A DNA stretch of 64,000 nt from Acholoe squamosa (GCA_949317995.1 OX439045.1:44163693-44227692); one strand, 5' to 3'. Positions 1 to 11,650 are shown, counted from the first letter of the stretch. A program made the numbers and translations. Notes: generated from the letters alone by a model not told the origin.

Positions 1-559
1 CACATGCAGCTATTCTGAAGATCTTAAACCTGATTAGCCAAGGACACAGATATTACTACTTCGTCAATGAAGCACATTCAAAACTATTGCCTCACTAGTA
101 GTGGATTTTAATTGCTATTCCGATCCGTTCGCTGCCCCTATCAAATTGCCAATCTACCAATGTAATCATCACGAATTCAATGAACAACGTACTATGGAAT
201 GTAATTAAGACTTTTAGAGTGACGGCAGATACTGTTACCACAGCATATTACAAGCAATATCATTATTTTTCAGGATATGCCACCGACTTCTACATCTGAT
301 GAGGTAACTGTATCATTGTACAGGGGAAAAAACTTGATCCAATACTACATAGATGAACTTGCAGCACAAATTAATGTGATAAAGTTATGAGCGGTATGTT
401 CAGTTTTCAGAAGCATATCCATTTTGATCAAGGGTCTGTCTGGGAATGATATGCATGAGTGCATTTATATCATGGTAGCTTGCATAGATCTCAAAAAGGC
501 ACTGTGTACAGGAATTGGGCACTTTCACCACCCTGACAATAGGAAATGTGAAGCAGAAC
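1..559. other. Non-coding, no recognised feature
   Basis: AT-rich unique-looking sequence. I see no open frame of useful length, no tRNA-like boxes and no inverted repeat. It ends at the first MITE. Confidence 0.6.
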
Positions 560-756
560 TACCGTAATGGCCCGTTTAGGCGCCGGGGTCTCAAATAAGC
601 GCCGGTCTCAAATAAGCGCCGGCGGTAGGGGGTATTGAAACAACCCTTAAGCATTAAAACCAGTATTCAAATAAGCGCCTGTCTTGTATGAGCGCCGGGG
701 GTATAGTGATAATGGAATTTATAAGCGCCCGGGCGCTTATGCGGGCCACTACGGTA
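560..756. mobile_element. MITE with TACCGTA ends and TA target duplication
   Basis: The left end TACCGTAATGGCCCGTTTAG and the reverse complement of the right end, TACCGTAGTGGCCCGCATAA, match over about 25 bp. Both termini fall on a TA dinucleotide, which fits the TA duplication of Tc1/mariner/pogo-type transposons. The interior holds several copies of the motif AATAAGCGCC in both orientations and no transposase frame, so it is non-autonomous. The element at 55049-55285 has the same terminal heptamer and the same style of internal repeats. The superfamily assignment is inferred from the TA duplication only. Confidence 0.75.
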
Positions 757-3175
757 TGCCATATTTCTTGCACTGTCTGTGCTCCAGACCAAATTTTCTC
801 TGGATGTGCCCTGCTCTTCAAACCACCCCCCCCCCCCAAATGTATAGGGGTGAATGTCTCCCTTCAATGCTATTCTTACCCATGTGGAGCTGAAGAAAGA
901 ATAAAAGAAAGTAGTTTATAGAGAAAAATAGATTTGATAAATCCTAAACTATACACGTTAGAGGGGCAGGGTAAACACTACAGTCACATCCCCTGGAGTG
1001 AAGCGCGTGGGTGCGTCCGGGCGTGGGAGTGAGGGAGGCGACCCACTCCCTCCCTGCTGGAGATGGAAGCATGGTCATGGGAAACACCTGGAGTGGGGGT
1101 TTAGGATCAGAAGGGGTGCACCCCAAGCCCCCTCCAGGGTGACAATGATCATTTTGTGTGAGAGGTAAACTTGCACGTAATCAAAACCATGTTGAACATG
1201 TTAAGTCCTGTACGTGCCTGGGTGTGGCTTGTCTTTCTGCGGGAGAAGCTTGGCTCTACTGACCCTACACACCAAACGAGCTGGATGATTGAAGCGGATG
1301 CTAACCTGTCCACGGTGTATATTCTTATAAATGTTCTCATTTATTCCCATGAAATAATGATTACGCCAGTTCACATAAGTTAAAACAGATTCAGCTTATC
1401 ATGAAAGGTGTTCAATTGGAATCATACTGATCACATCGAGCAGCTGCCCATTTGGATCTATTCGTAATCACCTACATGGGATTCACAATCATGTTGAACT
1501 ATCTGATGGAACCAATGTCCAATGCTGCAGGCGTCACTGTTATCAATGTACCAGCATGATATCACATACCATATAGCACCAAAGATACTACATGTGCCGG
1601 CAGCCATGAAACTACCAAATTTCCAAGAATCACTGGTAGCTGATTAGTGAATCGGTATGTCCGTGAACTTGACATATATGATTACCTAGACAGATTATCA
1701 CTCATCCAAACTGTATAATCTCATTAAGATATAAATTAGCCAAGACCACTTAATACATGCCAGATACCAATATAAGCGGTACCTTCCAACAACACCAACA
1801 TCATTTTAAACTAGGAGTGAGTCTACAAGGATGCAGCCCAGTATGATCTACTGGGACGTTAACCTTAACATAACACTGCGAAGATGATATGTAAAACCTC
1901 CTCCTAAGATAACCTGTTGATAAGTAATAGGGATTTTCTACACCAGCACCACATATGGCACCACTCCCTAGGGTGGGAAGCCAGTACTGTACATATAGCC
2001 TGCCCACTAAGGTTTCCTTGAAGAGGAAAATGGTCTTTAGAGTAGGAAGTGGGAGACGCGCGGCAGTACCAATATGTGGTGCCTCCAGGGTGCATAAGGA
2101 GTTTTCCCACGCTCCTGGAGTCACTGTGGATCGGACAGGCGAGCAAGGGGGCAATTGAAGGGTGTAGGGTAGGTGGGGTCGTGGTAAGTACTGGGGGAGG
2201 GACTGGGGACTGCCTCTCAGGGGTCGCCGACCTGGACACTATGCCACTGGTTCTGTTTTCCACGACAGATGGCACGCTTGTCAGCGAATAAGCTCTAACA
2301 TCACCAGGGAAGGTCCCAAGTCGACCCGAAGCTCTTAGTTCAGCATGGGGTCCAGGAATATCCTGTAAGTAAAGGTTTTTCATTTCTATTTGTCATAGGC
2401 CCATGCTCCAAAAGGAAAACTGGCATGGTTCTAAACCACAGTTCTACAACATGTTTTGCTAAATCACACTTTTGAGATAGAGAGAAACCAGTGGATGCTT
2501 CAAACAAACTATCTTGTTTGAACAAACTGCATGATCTATATAATTATGGCCCTTTTAGGTTCGAATGATTATGTACAGATATCGCACATCATCGCTCTCG
2601 AGAAATCGAAGTGAAAGAATAGCATGTGTTCATCAATGGAATATTTCTCATCTGCTAACATTCTGGTGTCAAACTATGTATATAGTCTGGTAAACCATAG
2701 CATTCTCCAAGCATTCAACTGTACCCAGGCATTTAGTAATCCCTAATACATTTTACGCTGTCACAGTATGCACACCAGATGACATGACAGGTCATTTCCT
2801 ACACGTACCACATCAAAGAATGCACAGTTGCTCATTGTATATTATGAAGAATGCAGAATTGCCCTAGGTTAATGGTCTCTTTTGATCTAGAATGTGCTCA
2901 CGGAAAGCTTGTAAACTCCACATTATTTCTCCTACATAACTCACACAGACAGCTAACTCTGCCGGGTGTATGAGCTATACAGTTACACGCTGGTCCTTTT
3001 TGTCTTGCCAGAAACAGAGACCAGAATGTAGCGAGCAGCTCACCTGAGGGCAGCACTCCTGGAGCTGCTCCACCAATATTGGGTACAACCAGGCCACAAG
3101 GTGGACTGCCCAGGGTATCTATAGGCCGGTGTAAACACCCAGGTAATTGCTTATAGATCCCAGGGCTGACTACCC
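757..3175. other. Non-coding stretch with fortuitous ORFs
   Basis: Contains a run of 13 C at about 826-838 and moderately GC-rich patches near 960-1130 and 2150-2300. The longest open frames (117 and 159 codons, both minus strand, 1801-2383) overlap each other in different frames, lack splice context and have no recognisable domain. I treat them as chance frames. Confidence 0.5.
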
Positions 3176-3687
3176 CCCCGGTCCCTGCACTTCCTGTACA
3201 TTCAGACACCATCCTCGTTAGAAAAAACGCGAATTTAGGGTCATATTTCAGTAAGTTTGCATGTCTGCGTTTTTTCAAAAAAAGGGGTTGTTTTTTTCTT
3301 GTAAATTTAGTGGAATCTGAAGAAAAGGGTATGAACTTCTTGCAGCCTTTGTTGGAGATAAGAGCAAATTGTTTATAATGAAGGAAATAGGGCTTTATAT
3401 CCATGCGTGACAATCCATATGTATGCTGCATTCTAATAATGATGATTTGATATACATCTATATGTATATTCATTAATAAAACATGTACAATTCATTATCT
3501 AAAGGATAGTGTTCACAGAAATGTCAGCGTTTTCAAAGAAAAAGGGGTAATTTTAGGAACCCCAAAATCAGCGATTTCACTATAAAAAGGGTTGCTTTTT
3601 GTCTCAAAAATCAGTGGAAAAGGGTCATATTTGGAAAGTTTTAACGAGGATGGTGTCATGTTTGATATGTGAGTGCGGGGACCGGGA
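3176..3687. mobile_element. Degenerate foldback element
   Basis: The segment near 3178-3260 is repeated in inverted orientation near 3610-3687. Both arms share CCGGTCCC followed by a GCACT motif, then GACACCATCCTCGTTA, then a degenerate GGGTCATATTT motif. The arms are about 80-170 bp with indels around a loop. The interior carries AAAAGGGGT-type motifs like those in the G-run-ended element at 56215. No transposase is present. A 191-codon minus-strand open frame (2898-3473) runs through the left arm and is not considered a gene. Confidence 0.55.
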
Positions 3688-6429
3688 CTACCCCCAGACC
3701 CCTCCACTCCCACATCCGCACACACCTTGCATATATCCTCTACCTTCCCACAATGTACTCTTCAACCCAATCTAACCAGCAACACCAAAGTTCGATGTCC
3801 ATAGCACAGGGGATGCAGCAGGTCAAAAACTGTTTATCTGTTGCCTAGCTTGGACAACATCCACAGCCTAATCAATTTTTCTTTGAAACGCTGTTCATAA
3901 TTTCCTTTAACTTTACTGTACCTTCACTTTTACTCTTATTTCTGTACAAGAGGTCTTTGATTGATGGGCTCGAGAGCAATGAGTTGAACTTGGTGTGTTT
4001 GCTGCGTGGATTAAATGTGGCGATAGGTTAATCAGACTGCCCAATGTGTTTGCACCCGGAAGCTTTGCTTGGGAACACTGTTGACAGAATTATAATGGAG
4101 CACAGTCTGAATTTTCCCATACTGAATTCATGAATAATTTCGGTAAAAAGCAAGCGAACATCAATGTTGTATTATTCATTTGTACATAAGAGGTGAAAAT
4201 AATTATGGCTTGTCCGGTTTTGTTAATGTTAGTTAGCCATTACATATTATTGTTAAGAGTATGACTTTTGTTTCATTTATATATATTGATAAAGATCTTT
4301 TTTTTCGGATTTTTAGTATATTGGTATTGAGAGTCCAAAAATGCTTCCTCCATTTCCCGGAAAAGAAGATGCCTCCTTATATCATAATTATCAGAACTGG
4401 TGGTTGATAAGTGATCACTAAGTCTTTGATAATTATGAACACATCAATGGCCATTTCTTTGTGGTTCAAAGTAAATGATAAAGCATGTTGCATTAACCGC
4501 AAATTCAAATATGAACTTTATAACATCAATTATAAAGCATGACTACCTGAAAAAGGTCATATATAGGCCAGGGACCTACCCTTTACATGCAGACCTTTAG
4601 CAGTATTGATAACAGATCTTTTAATCAAGTGTCTACATTTAAGGTACGTGAGAATCTTTAATTAAGGGGACATCATCTGAATGTCAGTCCGTCCCAATTA
4701 ACTGACCATGGCTCTTTGGAAAGTTTTTGGAACCCCTAGCCTTTGATGGCCTCATGACAGAAGAAGGAGGAAGCGAGGAATTCCTTTCATGATCCAACAA
4801 CAGAGATTGGCCTTGGAGGGGCGTGGAGAGGTTATAGGGTGCATTGTAGAGGTGAAAAGAGAGTATTTGTATGGATAGAGGGATGGAGAGGGTGGTGATG
4901 ATAGTCACAAGGAGGGAGTGGAGATGGGAAAGGCGGAGGTAGGTGGACATGGGGATTGGAAGTGGGAGGGCGGGATGAAATCTAGGGTGAAATGGGTAAC
5001 GCTGGAGAGGGTAGGGTTTGTCAGGACACGGCTTCACTCTACTGGCACCAAGTACTAATCAATTGTACCTACCATCAGGGTCGGCTTTGACCAGTGACAT
5101 CAAAAGCACCATGACCATACAACTTCGTAGCGCACAAAGCCTCCCTAGGCTGGTGCCTAAGCCTCGTAAAAGATCCATACTGAGAGGTGATGAGGGGGCC
5201 TTCCCCCTGATCAGATCCCTCAACACTAAGTGCGTGCGGCCAATGGTCCTTTAGTACTTCTCCCTCCTGTTATCTCAGCCACAGGTGAAGGGTTCAAAGT
5301 AGGGGCATGGAACCCTATCCAGGTGCAAACACTACCCTTATCAAAACAAGGCGGATAACAGTGGAAAGCCAAGCCTTTTGTGGTCTTTGAATTTTGTGAG
5401 AACTTTGGCACTGACATATATTTGCAGAAAGAAATTCCAGGTGAGTGGGTCAGTGGAAAATAGTTCACGGCACTCCCTCGATAATTTGGATCCTTTATAT
5501 TGAATGCAATCCAAATGTTATTTGGGGTGAAGGTGGATATTAGGTCCTTACAAATTGTCAGAGGTGTTATCCTTGGCGCTCAGAAGTCCAGGAGTTATGA
5601 GTAAAACCCCGTATATATCCTATAGTGTTAATTGCCAATATTGACGAAGCTGGAAATTATGATAAACGGTCCTAATTTCACGCTCGGTGCTTCCAATTAT
5701 GGTCTGCTAATTATGCACCCCACGAGCGATTGATCAGCAACTTTTGACCACGCCCGGTATGATGAGAATGCAGCTGTGGTATTAAAGGTAACAACCACTA
5801 TCTCCCCTATCCTCTGCAGTAATCCCCATGCACACCCAATAGTAGCTAGCGCGGGAATGCCTGGCCTCCAGCCTCACTGGTTTAGTTATAGTCGTTGCCT
5901 CGTGCACAACTGCCACTCTATGATTGCCTCGCGACGCAAACGCCACCACTAGGGCCTTTTAGACTCTACAGCGCTTGAGCAGCTCTGAGGTGGGCGTTCC
6001 AGGCTCTGTCCCTCTGGCGGCAGGCGAGGGTACTAACACAGCTGGATGCAGTCACTCGGAGCTTCCGCCATCGACTGAGAGTCTCTGGCGGTCCACATCG
6101 CCTTTTGTGTAACGCGCCGTCGACGTTTGGGGGAGCCACCAGCGTAATCGGTGACATCTGCCACCGCCGTGAAACCAGGCGAAGTATCGTCTGTTCCGCG
6201 AACTCCTGAGACCTCAATTCTTTATCATAGCTTCCACGTAGAGGGGATATGAAACAACTGCGTTGCTGTTCACGGATATTGTGTAGTATGCCTTTTCTCT
6301 AATCTATGCAATATCTAGAGTTATACCATGACTTCTGTGATTTTGGGTGCTTTTTCTGGATATTCCCATGCACATACCTGTCGATATTGCACAGCATCAA
6401 GGCTGAAGCATCAATTTTGTAAGGCGTGC
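3688..6429. other. Non-coding stretch
   Basis: Mostly AT-rich unique sequence. A GC-rich patch at about 5940-6220 carries an 83-codon minus-strand frame with no recognisable domain or splice context. I cannot assign a function to it. Confidence 0.45.
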
Positions 6430-6477
6430 GGTTATCCATGGATAACCTGCACGCCATGTGGTTATCCATGGATAACC
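6430..6477. repeat. Two copies of an 18-bp perfect palindrome
   Basis: GGTTATCCATGGATAACC occurs at 6430-6447 and again at 6460-6477, a 30-bp period. Each copy is self-complementary and is flanked by GGCGTG/CACGCC-like arms that extend the hairpin of the first copy to more than 30 bp. It lies at the edge of the composite SINE region. Confidence 0.8.
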
Positions 6478-6534
6478 CACACGCCTCTCATGTCCTTACA
6501 TGTCATATGTTACATGTTAAAACCCACAAATTTT

Positions 6535-6612
6535 TCAAGGCCAGGGCAGGGCTCGAACCTACAGTCTCACATCCCAAATCCAACTCCCTATGCATTGCTC
6601 TACAGGGACTGA
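6535..6612 (-). mobile_element. tRNA-derived SINE head, minus strand
   Basis: Read on the minus strand, an A-box-like GTAGAGCAATGCATAGGG is followed about 45 bp later by a B-box GGTTCGAGCCC. This is the internal Pol III promoter of a tRNA gene. It does not fold into a clean cloverleaf and continues into repetitive sequence shared with 18664, so it is a SINE head and not a functional tRNA gene. Confidence 0.55.
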
Positions 6613-6731
6613 CGAGAAATGCTTGGTTCGAACCACGTCTCGATATGATACAAAGCCTGGGAAGGCGACGACTGCGGGTTGTCCGCTACCATAACGCATT
6701 CAAACATAGCCAAGCCGAGACGGCAGCTGAA

Positions 6732-6810
6732 GGAGGCGCACGGTGGTCTGGTGGTTAGCACATTGCACTCAGCCATTAGAGGTACGCGGGTCGAGTCCCG
6801 GTCCGGGTGC
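6732..6810 (+). mobile_element. tRNA-derived SINE head, plus strand
   Basis: A-box-like TGGTCTGGTGGTTAGCAC and B-box GGGTCGAGTCCC are spaced as in a tRNA gene. They are followed by GGTGCATCTTTTTTTT and the CGCCGTGTGCGCTGTCGCTG module that recurs through 6823-7035 and 18718-19190. The same head recurs at 18806-18890, which shows a SINE family. The T run after the head could stop Pol III. Confidence 0.65.
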
Positions 6811-7144
6811 ATCTTTTTTTTGCCGTGTGCGCTGTCGCTGTCCGCTGTCCGCTGCAGGGCGATGAGGTGTATTATACCATAGATGTATATCCTCACGCTT
6901 GTATACCTTCCCGATTATACACAAACATAACCGCGAGACGCATTCAAAGCTATTTTTCGCCGTGTGCCGCTGCCAAGCCGAGCCGACATGGGCGCTGTCG
7001 CTGTCCGCTGCCAGGCGATGAGGTGTATGTACCTGTTCACACACTATGGCTGGCTTCGAGTCCTGGGGAGGGGGAAGAATTTTTGTTTTCAACTTGAATT
7101 TATTGGTATTCTATTGATTATTTATTGGTTTCGTGGTATAAAAT

Positions 7145-7271
7145 AAGTAGTCAATGGATAACTCATGACTTGTGTGTGTTAGCAAAGGCTAATTACACTC
7201 GGGCTACACCCTCATGTAATTATCCTTCACTAACACATAGTTATGCGTCATGAATTATCCATTGATTACTT
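7145..7271. repeat. Hairpin (TIR-like) within composite repeat
   Basis: The left arm AGTCAATGGATAACTCATGA and the right arm TCATGAATTATCCATTGATT are inverted copies. Further inward, GTGTTAGCAAAGG pairs with CCTTCACTAACAC. The arms are about 55-60 bp with a short loop. A second copy starts at 19306 but is split by a 162-bp insertion. Confidence 0.75.
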
Positions 7272-8776
7272 GTTCAATAATATATGGTTATGGAAATGAT
7301 GCTATTGATAAGCATGAAGAGACTTGGAACTGCCTTAACCAAAGTATCACTATACATCTCACGAATCAGTGCAAATGCCACGAATGGAGTTGTTCTGAAG
7401 TTGAACGAATTTTGTTGTGAAAGTAGCAAAACAGCAAAGATAATTACGAAATATGTGTGCATTTTCACTTAGTCCATACAATGCCACCCTTCCTCTCTGG
7501 TGCCTCTGTTCTCCAATTTCGTGGAAACGTCTTTGACTCTCAGAATCTGGACATGGCCATTACGCATGCACGTTGACAAATGCCACCTAAGTTCCACAGA
7601 TGTCTCTGCCACCCCACTAGAGGTCGCCACCAGAGGGAGAGGTCATACTTGAGGTCCCACACCAGCGTATTATCTTGTAGGTCTAAGGTCTTCGCTTTGA
7701 AGACAGCAGCTGTGACAGGGTAAAACTTGTGTATGGATGAAAAGAGGGTGGGGCTGTGAACCCGTGAACCGTATGCAGAATGTCCAGTTCACCCCAGGGG
7801 AGTGGCGACCTCCACATTGGACCTGTCTGAATTTGCTTGTTTAATCTGCCTTTAATTAACCGTCCTTATGTCGAGAGTCATGTTTGAAGATTTAGATTAA
7901 ACACCTTGGTGTAGTAGAATTAGCTTGTAAGTGATCTAATCGAAGTGGACAAGGCAATTTCACCATGATAGGGCCAGGTCTCCATTAAAGATGCAATGTT
8001 TAATTGGTTCACTTCTTGTCCAGAGTGAGTGTGTGCAATAGGGGGAATTATATGTACGTAGAGGTAATTCAATTTCTCGGGAGGGGAGGGGGATTGCTTT
8101 CAAATGCATGTGCAAGTTTACAAATGTATACCCAAAAAGAATCTGCTTTTGGAGTACGCATACATCATGACTAAACTTTATGAGAATGTCACATTTGAGA
8201 ATCAGACCTGTTTTGGAATCTGAAAGTTCTGCGTATTGTTTTAGATTCAGAGAACTATAATTGTTGTGCTTTGCTTCAGATTTTACATCTACTCATGGAT
8301 CGTGTACTTAGGTGCCAGCTAGTATAGTAGCTCAACGTAGATTCACGATGTGTGAGGCCTTGGTTGAGCTGGAGGATTTATTTTTAGTTTCAATCCAAAG
8401 CAGCTTCAGCTGTTCGACCTAAGACAGGAGGGCCTACTTTACGTGGTCCTTCCGGGGTCACGTGACCACGTCTTATCGGGGCCCTGAGACCCCAGCGACC
8501 CCTGGGGGAAAGGCCTGACATTGAAAACGAGGCGCTGGAAGGGATGGGAGGAGGGGGAGGGGCATGGGAGCTTGTGGGGGGCGACAGGAACACGACAGCT
8601 GGGGGACGGATACAGTCTCGTCACGCCACGTCCTGACTGAGAATTCACGGGAGTTGACCGGACAGGAATCGGAAACAAGAGGTAGAGACTAGAACCTCCA
8701 CTTTCCAAGTATCGATGTTGGTTTGAATAACCAGATAAACTGCCTTGTAGTTATGATCAAGAAGAATATGTAACTG
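7272..8776. other. Non-coding stretch
   Basis: Apart from the CTCF-like pair at 7613 I see only AT-rich unique sequence and a GC-rich patch at about 8400-8640, with no supported exon. Confidence 0.45.
7613..7640. promoter_or_regulatory. Two overlapping CTCF-like motifs
   Basis: CCACTAGAGGTCGCC and CCACCAGAGGGAG lie in tandem. Both resemble the core of the bilaterian CTCF site (CCASYAGRKGGC). The match is by eye and function is inferred. Confidence 0.3.
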
Positions 8777-9574
8777 CACTGATAATAAAACCCATAGTCA
8801 GTAGTGACTATACCAGCATATTTAGAGCCCTGTAGTCTGTTGACTATGTATCTTAGTCATATATTAGTCACAAGAATAGTCATTCTGACTATATGTAAAG
8901 CACACAGATTGATGATGTCACAGGTTCCTGTGCACAAAAAACGTCATCAACAAAGAACACATGCTTTCTGGATGCTTAGACTAAGTGGAGGCTTATATAA
9001 TCAGACTTAATCTTCATTTTAACAAGTTCATCCATTGAAACTCAATATGTCTGGCTGTTGATAGATAGGTAAGCCATCTGTTTGTCACAATATTGTTTGG
9101 TATTGCAAGATAAAACATGTTATATTGGCTTGAAATATCCATCGATTGGAAGGCATGTGGCAGCCATCTTGGAAATCTGTCTACATTGTTCTGTGTCAGA
9201 CCTCTATATATTTAGCATTACAGGGCAATGAACATTGATGACAAAGAAGGATATTGAAAGAGAGGGATGGACGAAGAGAGGTCAAGAACCAAGACAGGTA
9301 GAGGGAGAGATAGAGACACAGATAAAGAGACAGAGACATAATGACAACGGAGACAGAGAAGAAGACACAGGGCTATAGTCAGAGAGACTATACACATCAG
9401 TCAGTGTGACTAAGTTTGTGATCCTAAGCATCAAGTATGACCATATGCTGACTATATGACTAACTTAGGTTAGTCATAGGATACTATAGAGGGATAGCCA
9501 TAAATCGCACCATCACTTGACTAACTTAAGTTAGTCACTACTGACTAAGAAATTTAGCCATATTTCTATCAGTG
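8777..9574. mobile_element. Foldback element built from TGACTA motifs
   Basis: CACTGATA at the left end is mirrored by TATCAGTG at the right end. Just inside both ends is TAGTCAGTAGTGACTA in inverted arrangement. Dozens of TGACTA/TAGTCA hexamers fill the left (8800-8900) and right (9375-9560) parts, around an A/G-rich core (9240-9370). There is no open transposase frame. No matching target duplication is seen. CACTG ends occur in several DNA transposon superfamilies, so I leave it unclassified. Confidence 0.65.
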
Positions 9575-9688
9575 TGGTTCAGGTAACTGTCATGAATACA
9601 GCAGCATGAGTAGATGGCTCTGGTAGCTGCTATGAAGAATGCATCATACCTATATGACTCCGGTAGCTGCCGTATTCCTGGTTAGCGG

Positions 9689-9836
9689 GATCCTTAGTGG
9701 GGTGACCCCTGCTGAATCTGGTAGGCTACCCTGAGGGATAACACTGATAACGGTCTGCATGGTGGGGACCAGTTATTACGTAATTCACCCTAAACAGTCT
9801 GCACTGAATGAAGGGAATTTTCTGATTGGTCAATAA
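9689..9836 (+). repeat. Dispersed repeat, copy A (partner at 55591)
   Basis: This 148-bp segment begins GATCCTTAGTGGGGTGACC and ends GATTGGTCAATAA. A 146-bp segment with the same order of motifs lies at 55591-55736, including CTGCACTGAATGAAG and GAATTTTCTGATTGGTCAAT. It interrupts the minisatellite. I see no coding capacity or terminal repeats and cannot class it. Confidence 0.75.
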
Positions 9837-10683
9837 TGTTTCACGCTAGATCGGAATAGACTGCTACATACCTGAAGGGACCCTCTATACTTGCTATGAA
9901 GACTGTCGCATATGTATTTGGCTCTGGTAGCTGCCTCGGAGACTGAAAAATGAGTAAGTGACTATGGTAGGTGCCACGAAGAGTACAGCAAGTGTGGAGG
10001 GTTCTGGTAGCTGCTTTGAGTACCACAACATGCATGGAGGGCACCAGTAGCTGCCATAAACTTAAAGACCACAACATGAGTTGAGGGCTCTGGTAGTTGC
10101 CACAACGACTGTAGCATGAGTAGAGGCCTCTGGTTACTGCCATGAAGACTGCAGCATAGTAATAAAGTAGATGGCTCTGGTAATGCATGAAGACTGTGTA
10201 CAGCATGAGTAGATGGCTCTGGTGGCTGCCATGAATACTGCATCATGAGTAGATGGCTCTCGTATCTGCCATGAAGACTGTGCACAGCATGAGTAGATGG
10301 CTCTGGTGACTGCCATGAAGAGTGTATCATGAATAGATGGCTCTGGTATCTGCCATGAAGACTGCAGCATCAGTAGAGGGCGCCGCTCAGGTTATTGCCA
10401 TAAGGAATGCAGCATAGGTTTGTAGTTCCGGTACCTGTCTTGAAGACTGCATGCCTGATGGGTATCTTTATAGCTGACTGCTGCATGATATTATGTAGAT
10501 GGCCCTGTTAGCTGACATGAAGACTGCATCATGAGTAACTGACTCTGGCAACTATGTACAATGAAGACTAAGTACTGCAAATGTGGTGGGCTCTGACAGC
10601 TGCCACAGGACAGCAGCAGGAGTAGAGGGCTAAGGTAGCTGCCACGAGTAAGGCAACATGTGTAAAGGGCTCCAGTAGCTGCC

Positions 10684-10865
10684 CGGGCTTCCCTAGCCCA
10701 CTTAAAAGGGTCTATATCTCCTCTTTTCTATCCCCTTGGATGTGTGTGGTGCACATATGCGCAGGCACTGACACATGCCTCTGTAAATTTGTGTAATGTC
10801 GTTCTCGCCATGAATATAACCTTAGCTGTCAAAATGGCGTTAACCATCTATTACTCACTCACTCA
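10684..10865 (+). mobile_element. TCAC-tailed SINE, full-length copy with 14-bp TSD
   Basis: Begins GGGCTTCCCTAGCCCACTTA and ends in (ACTC)n. It is flanked by the exact 14-bp direct repeat CTCCAGTAGCTGCC at 10670-10683 and 10866-10879, which is the target-site duplication of a retrotransposition into the minisatellite. Other copies: 24055-24238, 33525-33618, 13350-13430 and 52901-53084 (minus). There is no obvious tRNA A/B box, so the 5' head is of unknown origin. The shared 5' boundary argues for a SINE and against random LINE tail truncation. Confidence 0.85.
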
Positions 10866-11045
10866 CTCCAGTAGCTGCCACAAAGACTGCAGCATAAGTA
10901 GATGGCTCTGGAAGCTGCGATGAAGACTGCAACATTCGTGTACGGCTCCAGCATCTGCGATTGATACTACAGTTGTGTATGCAGAGGGCTCCAGTAGCTA
11001 CCATAATGACCAGTCCACAACATGACATTGTGTAGATGGCCGTGG

Positions 11046-11650
11046 CCTTAAGCTCCATCGAGTCAGATGTCTAGAATGATTAATGTAAAGCCTATGAAGA
11101 AGTGTCAGTAGTGAATATAAAGTTCAAAGTCAATTATAAGTTTTTCACTGATTTAGCCGCTGCTGGTCCCTTCCCCATTTGTCTAGAAGGCTCAGGAGGA
11201 GCCAGCACCAACCACACTCAGGGTGCGTGTAATAGAGTCAGACCCCAGGGCCCTGGTCATGCGTAAGGGTATCTGTGTACAGAAGTAGTTACAGCTTATG
11301 GATCTTTTACCACCATCTATTATAACCTGGCATGTATTTTGATGAAGTGGATACTAGGTAATATTAAGGTCGCCTGTGACTCAAACATTCTAGCAAGTTT
11401 GTGTAATGGAAAACCTAAGCAGAGCTGGAGGATTTGCTTCCGCTTCATCTCGGAGGTTTTATGGAAAATCCTCAAGCCTCAAGGAAGTTTTCTTACTTAT
11501 ACTCCATCCACAGAAGTTTATATAACAGTAAAACCATGAATATAAGCATAGTTTGACATAAACTGTGGAGGCCTAAAAGAGGATTTGGATCTACACTGGC
11601 TGTGATACAAAGCTATGATAAATAAATGGTGTTCCAGGCTACAACCACCA
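11046..11650. other. Non-coding stretch
   Basis: Unique-looking sequence with a 66-codon frame at 11339-11539 and no domain, splice or repeat signal that I can support. Confidence 0.45.

Larger units (their letters stand above)
6601..7272 (+). mobile_element. Composite repeat, copy 1
   Basis: The left edge is shared with 18664 onward (CAGGGACTGACGAGAAA, then TTCGAACCA, then GATATGATACAAAGCC). After it come the tRNA-like head, two or more copies of a CGCCGTGTGCGCTG...GAGGTGTATGTA module, an AT-rich linker and a hairpin at 7145-7271. The whole order recurs at 18664-19600, so this is one family with a composite structure. Minus-strand frames rich in the peptide SAHG are by-products of the module. 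Confidence 0.6.
9593..11045. repeat. Minisatellite of about 39-bp units, interrupted twice
   Basis: Degenerate units of the form AGTAGATGGCTCTGGTAGCT + GCCATGAAGACTGCAGCATG repeat through 9593-9680, 9895-10683 and 10866-11045. The period is near 39 bp, a multiple of three, so on the minus strand open frames of 78-122 codons encode imperfect LPEPSTHA-type peptide repeats. Units differ by substitutions and small indels that shift frame, so coding is unlikely. A repeat shared with 55591 (9689-9836) and a SINE (10684-10865) are inserted in the array. Confidence 0.85.

Noticed and set aside
1801-2383. Overlapping 117- and 159-codon minus-strand frames
   Set aside because: Two frames open at once over the same DNA, no domain, composition like flanking non-coding sequence.
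2898-3473. 191-codon minus-strand open frame
   Set aside because: It overlaps the left arm of a foldback repeat, has no recognisable domain, and has no splice or promoter context.
6732-6810. Functional tRNA gene
   Set aside because: A and B boxes are present but the acceptor and anticodon stems do not pair cleanly and the sequence continues into a SINE body repeated at 18806.
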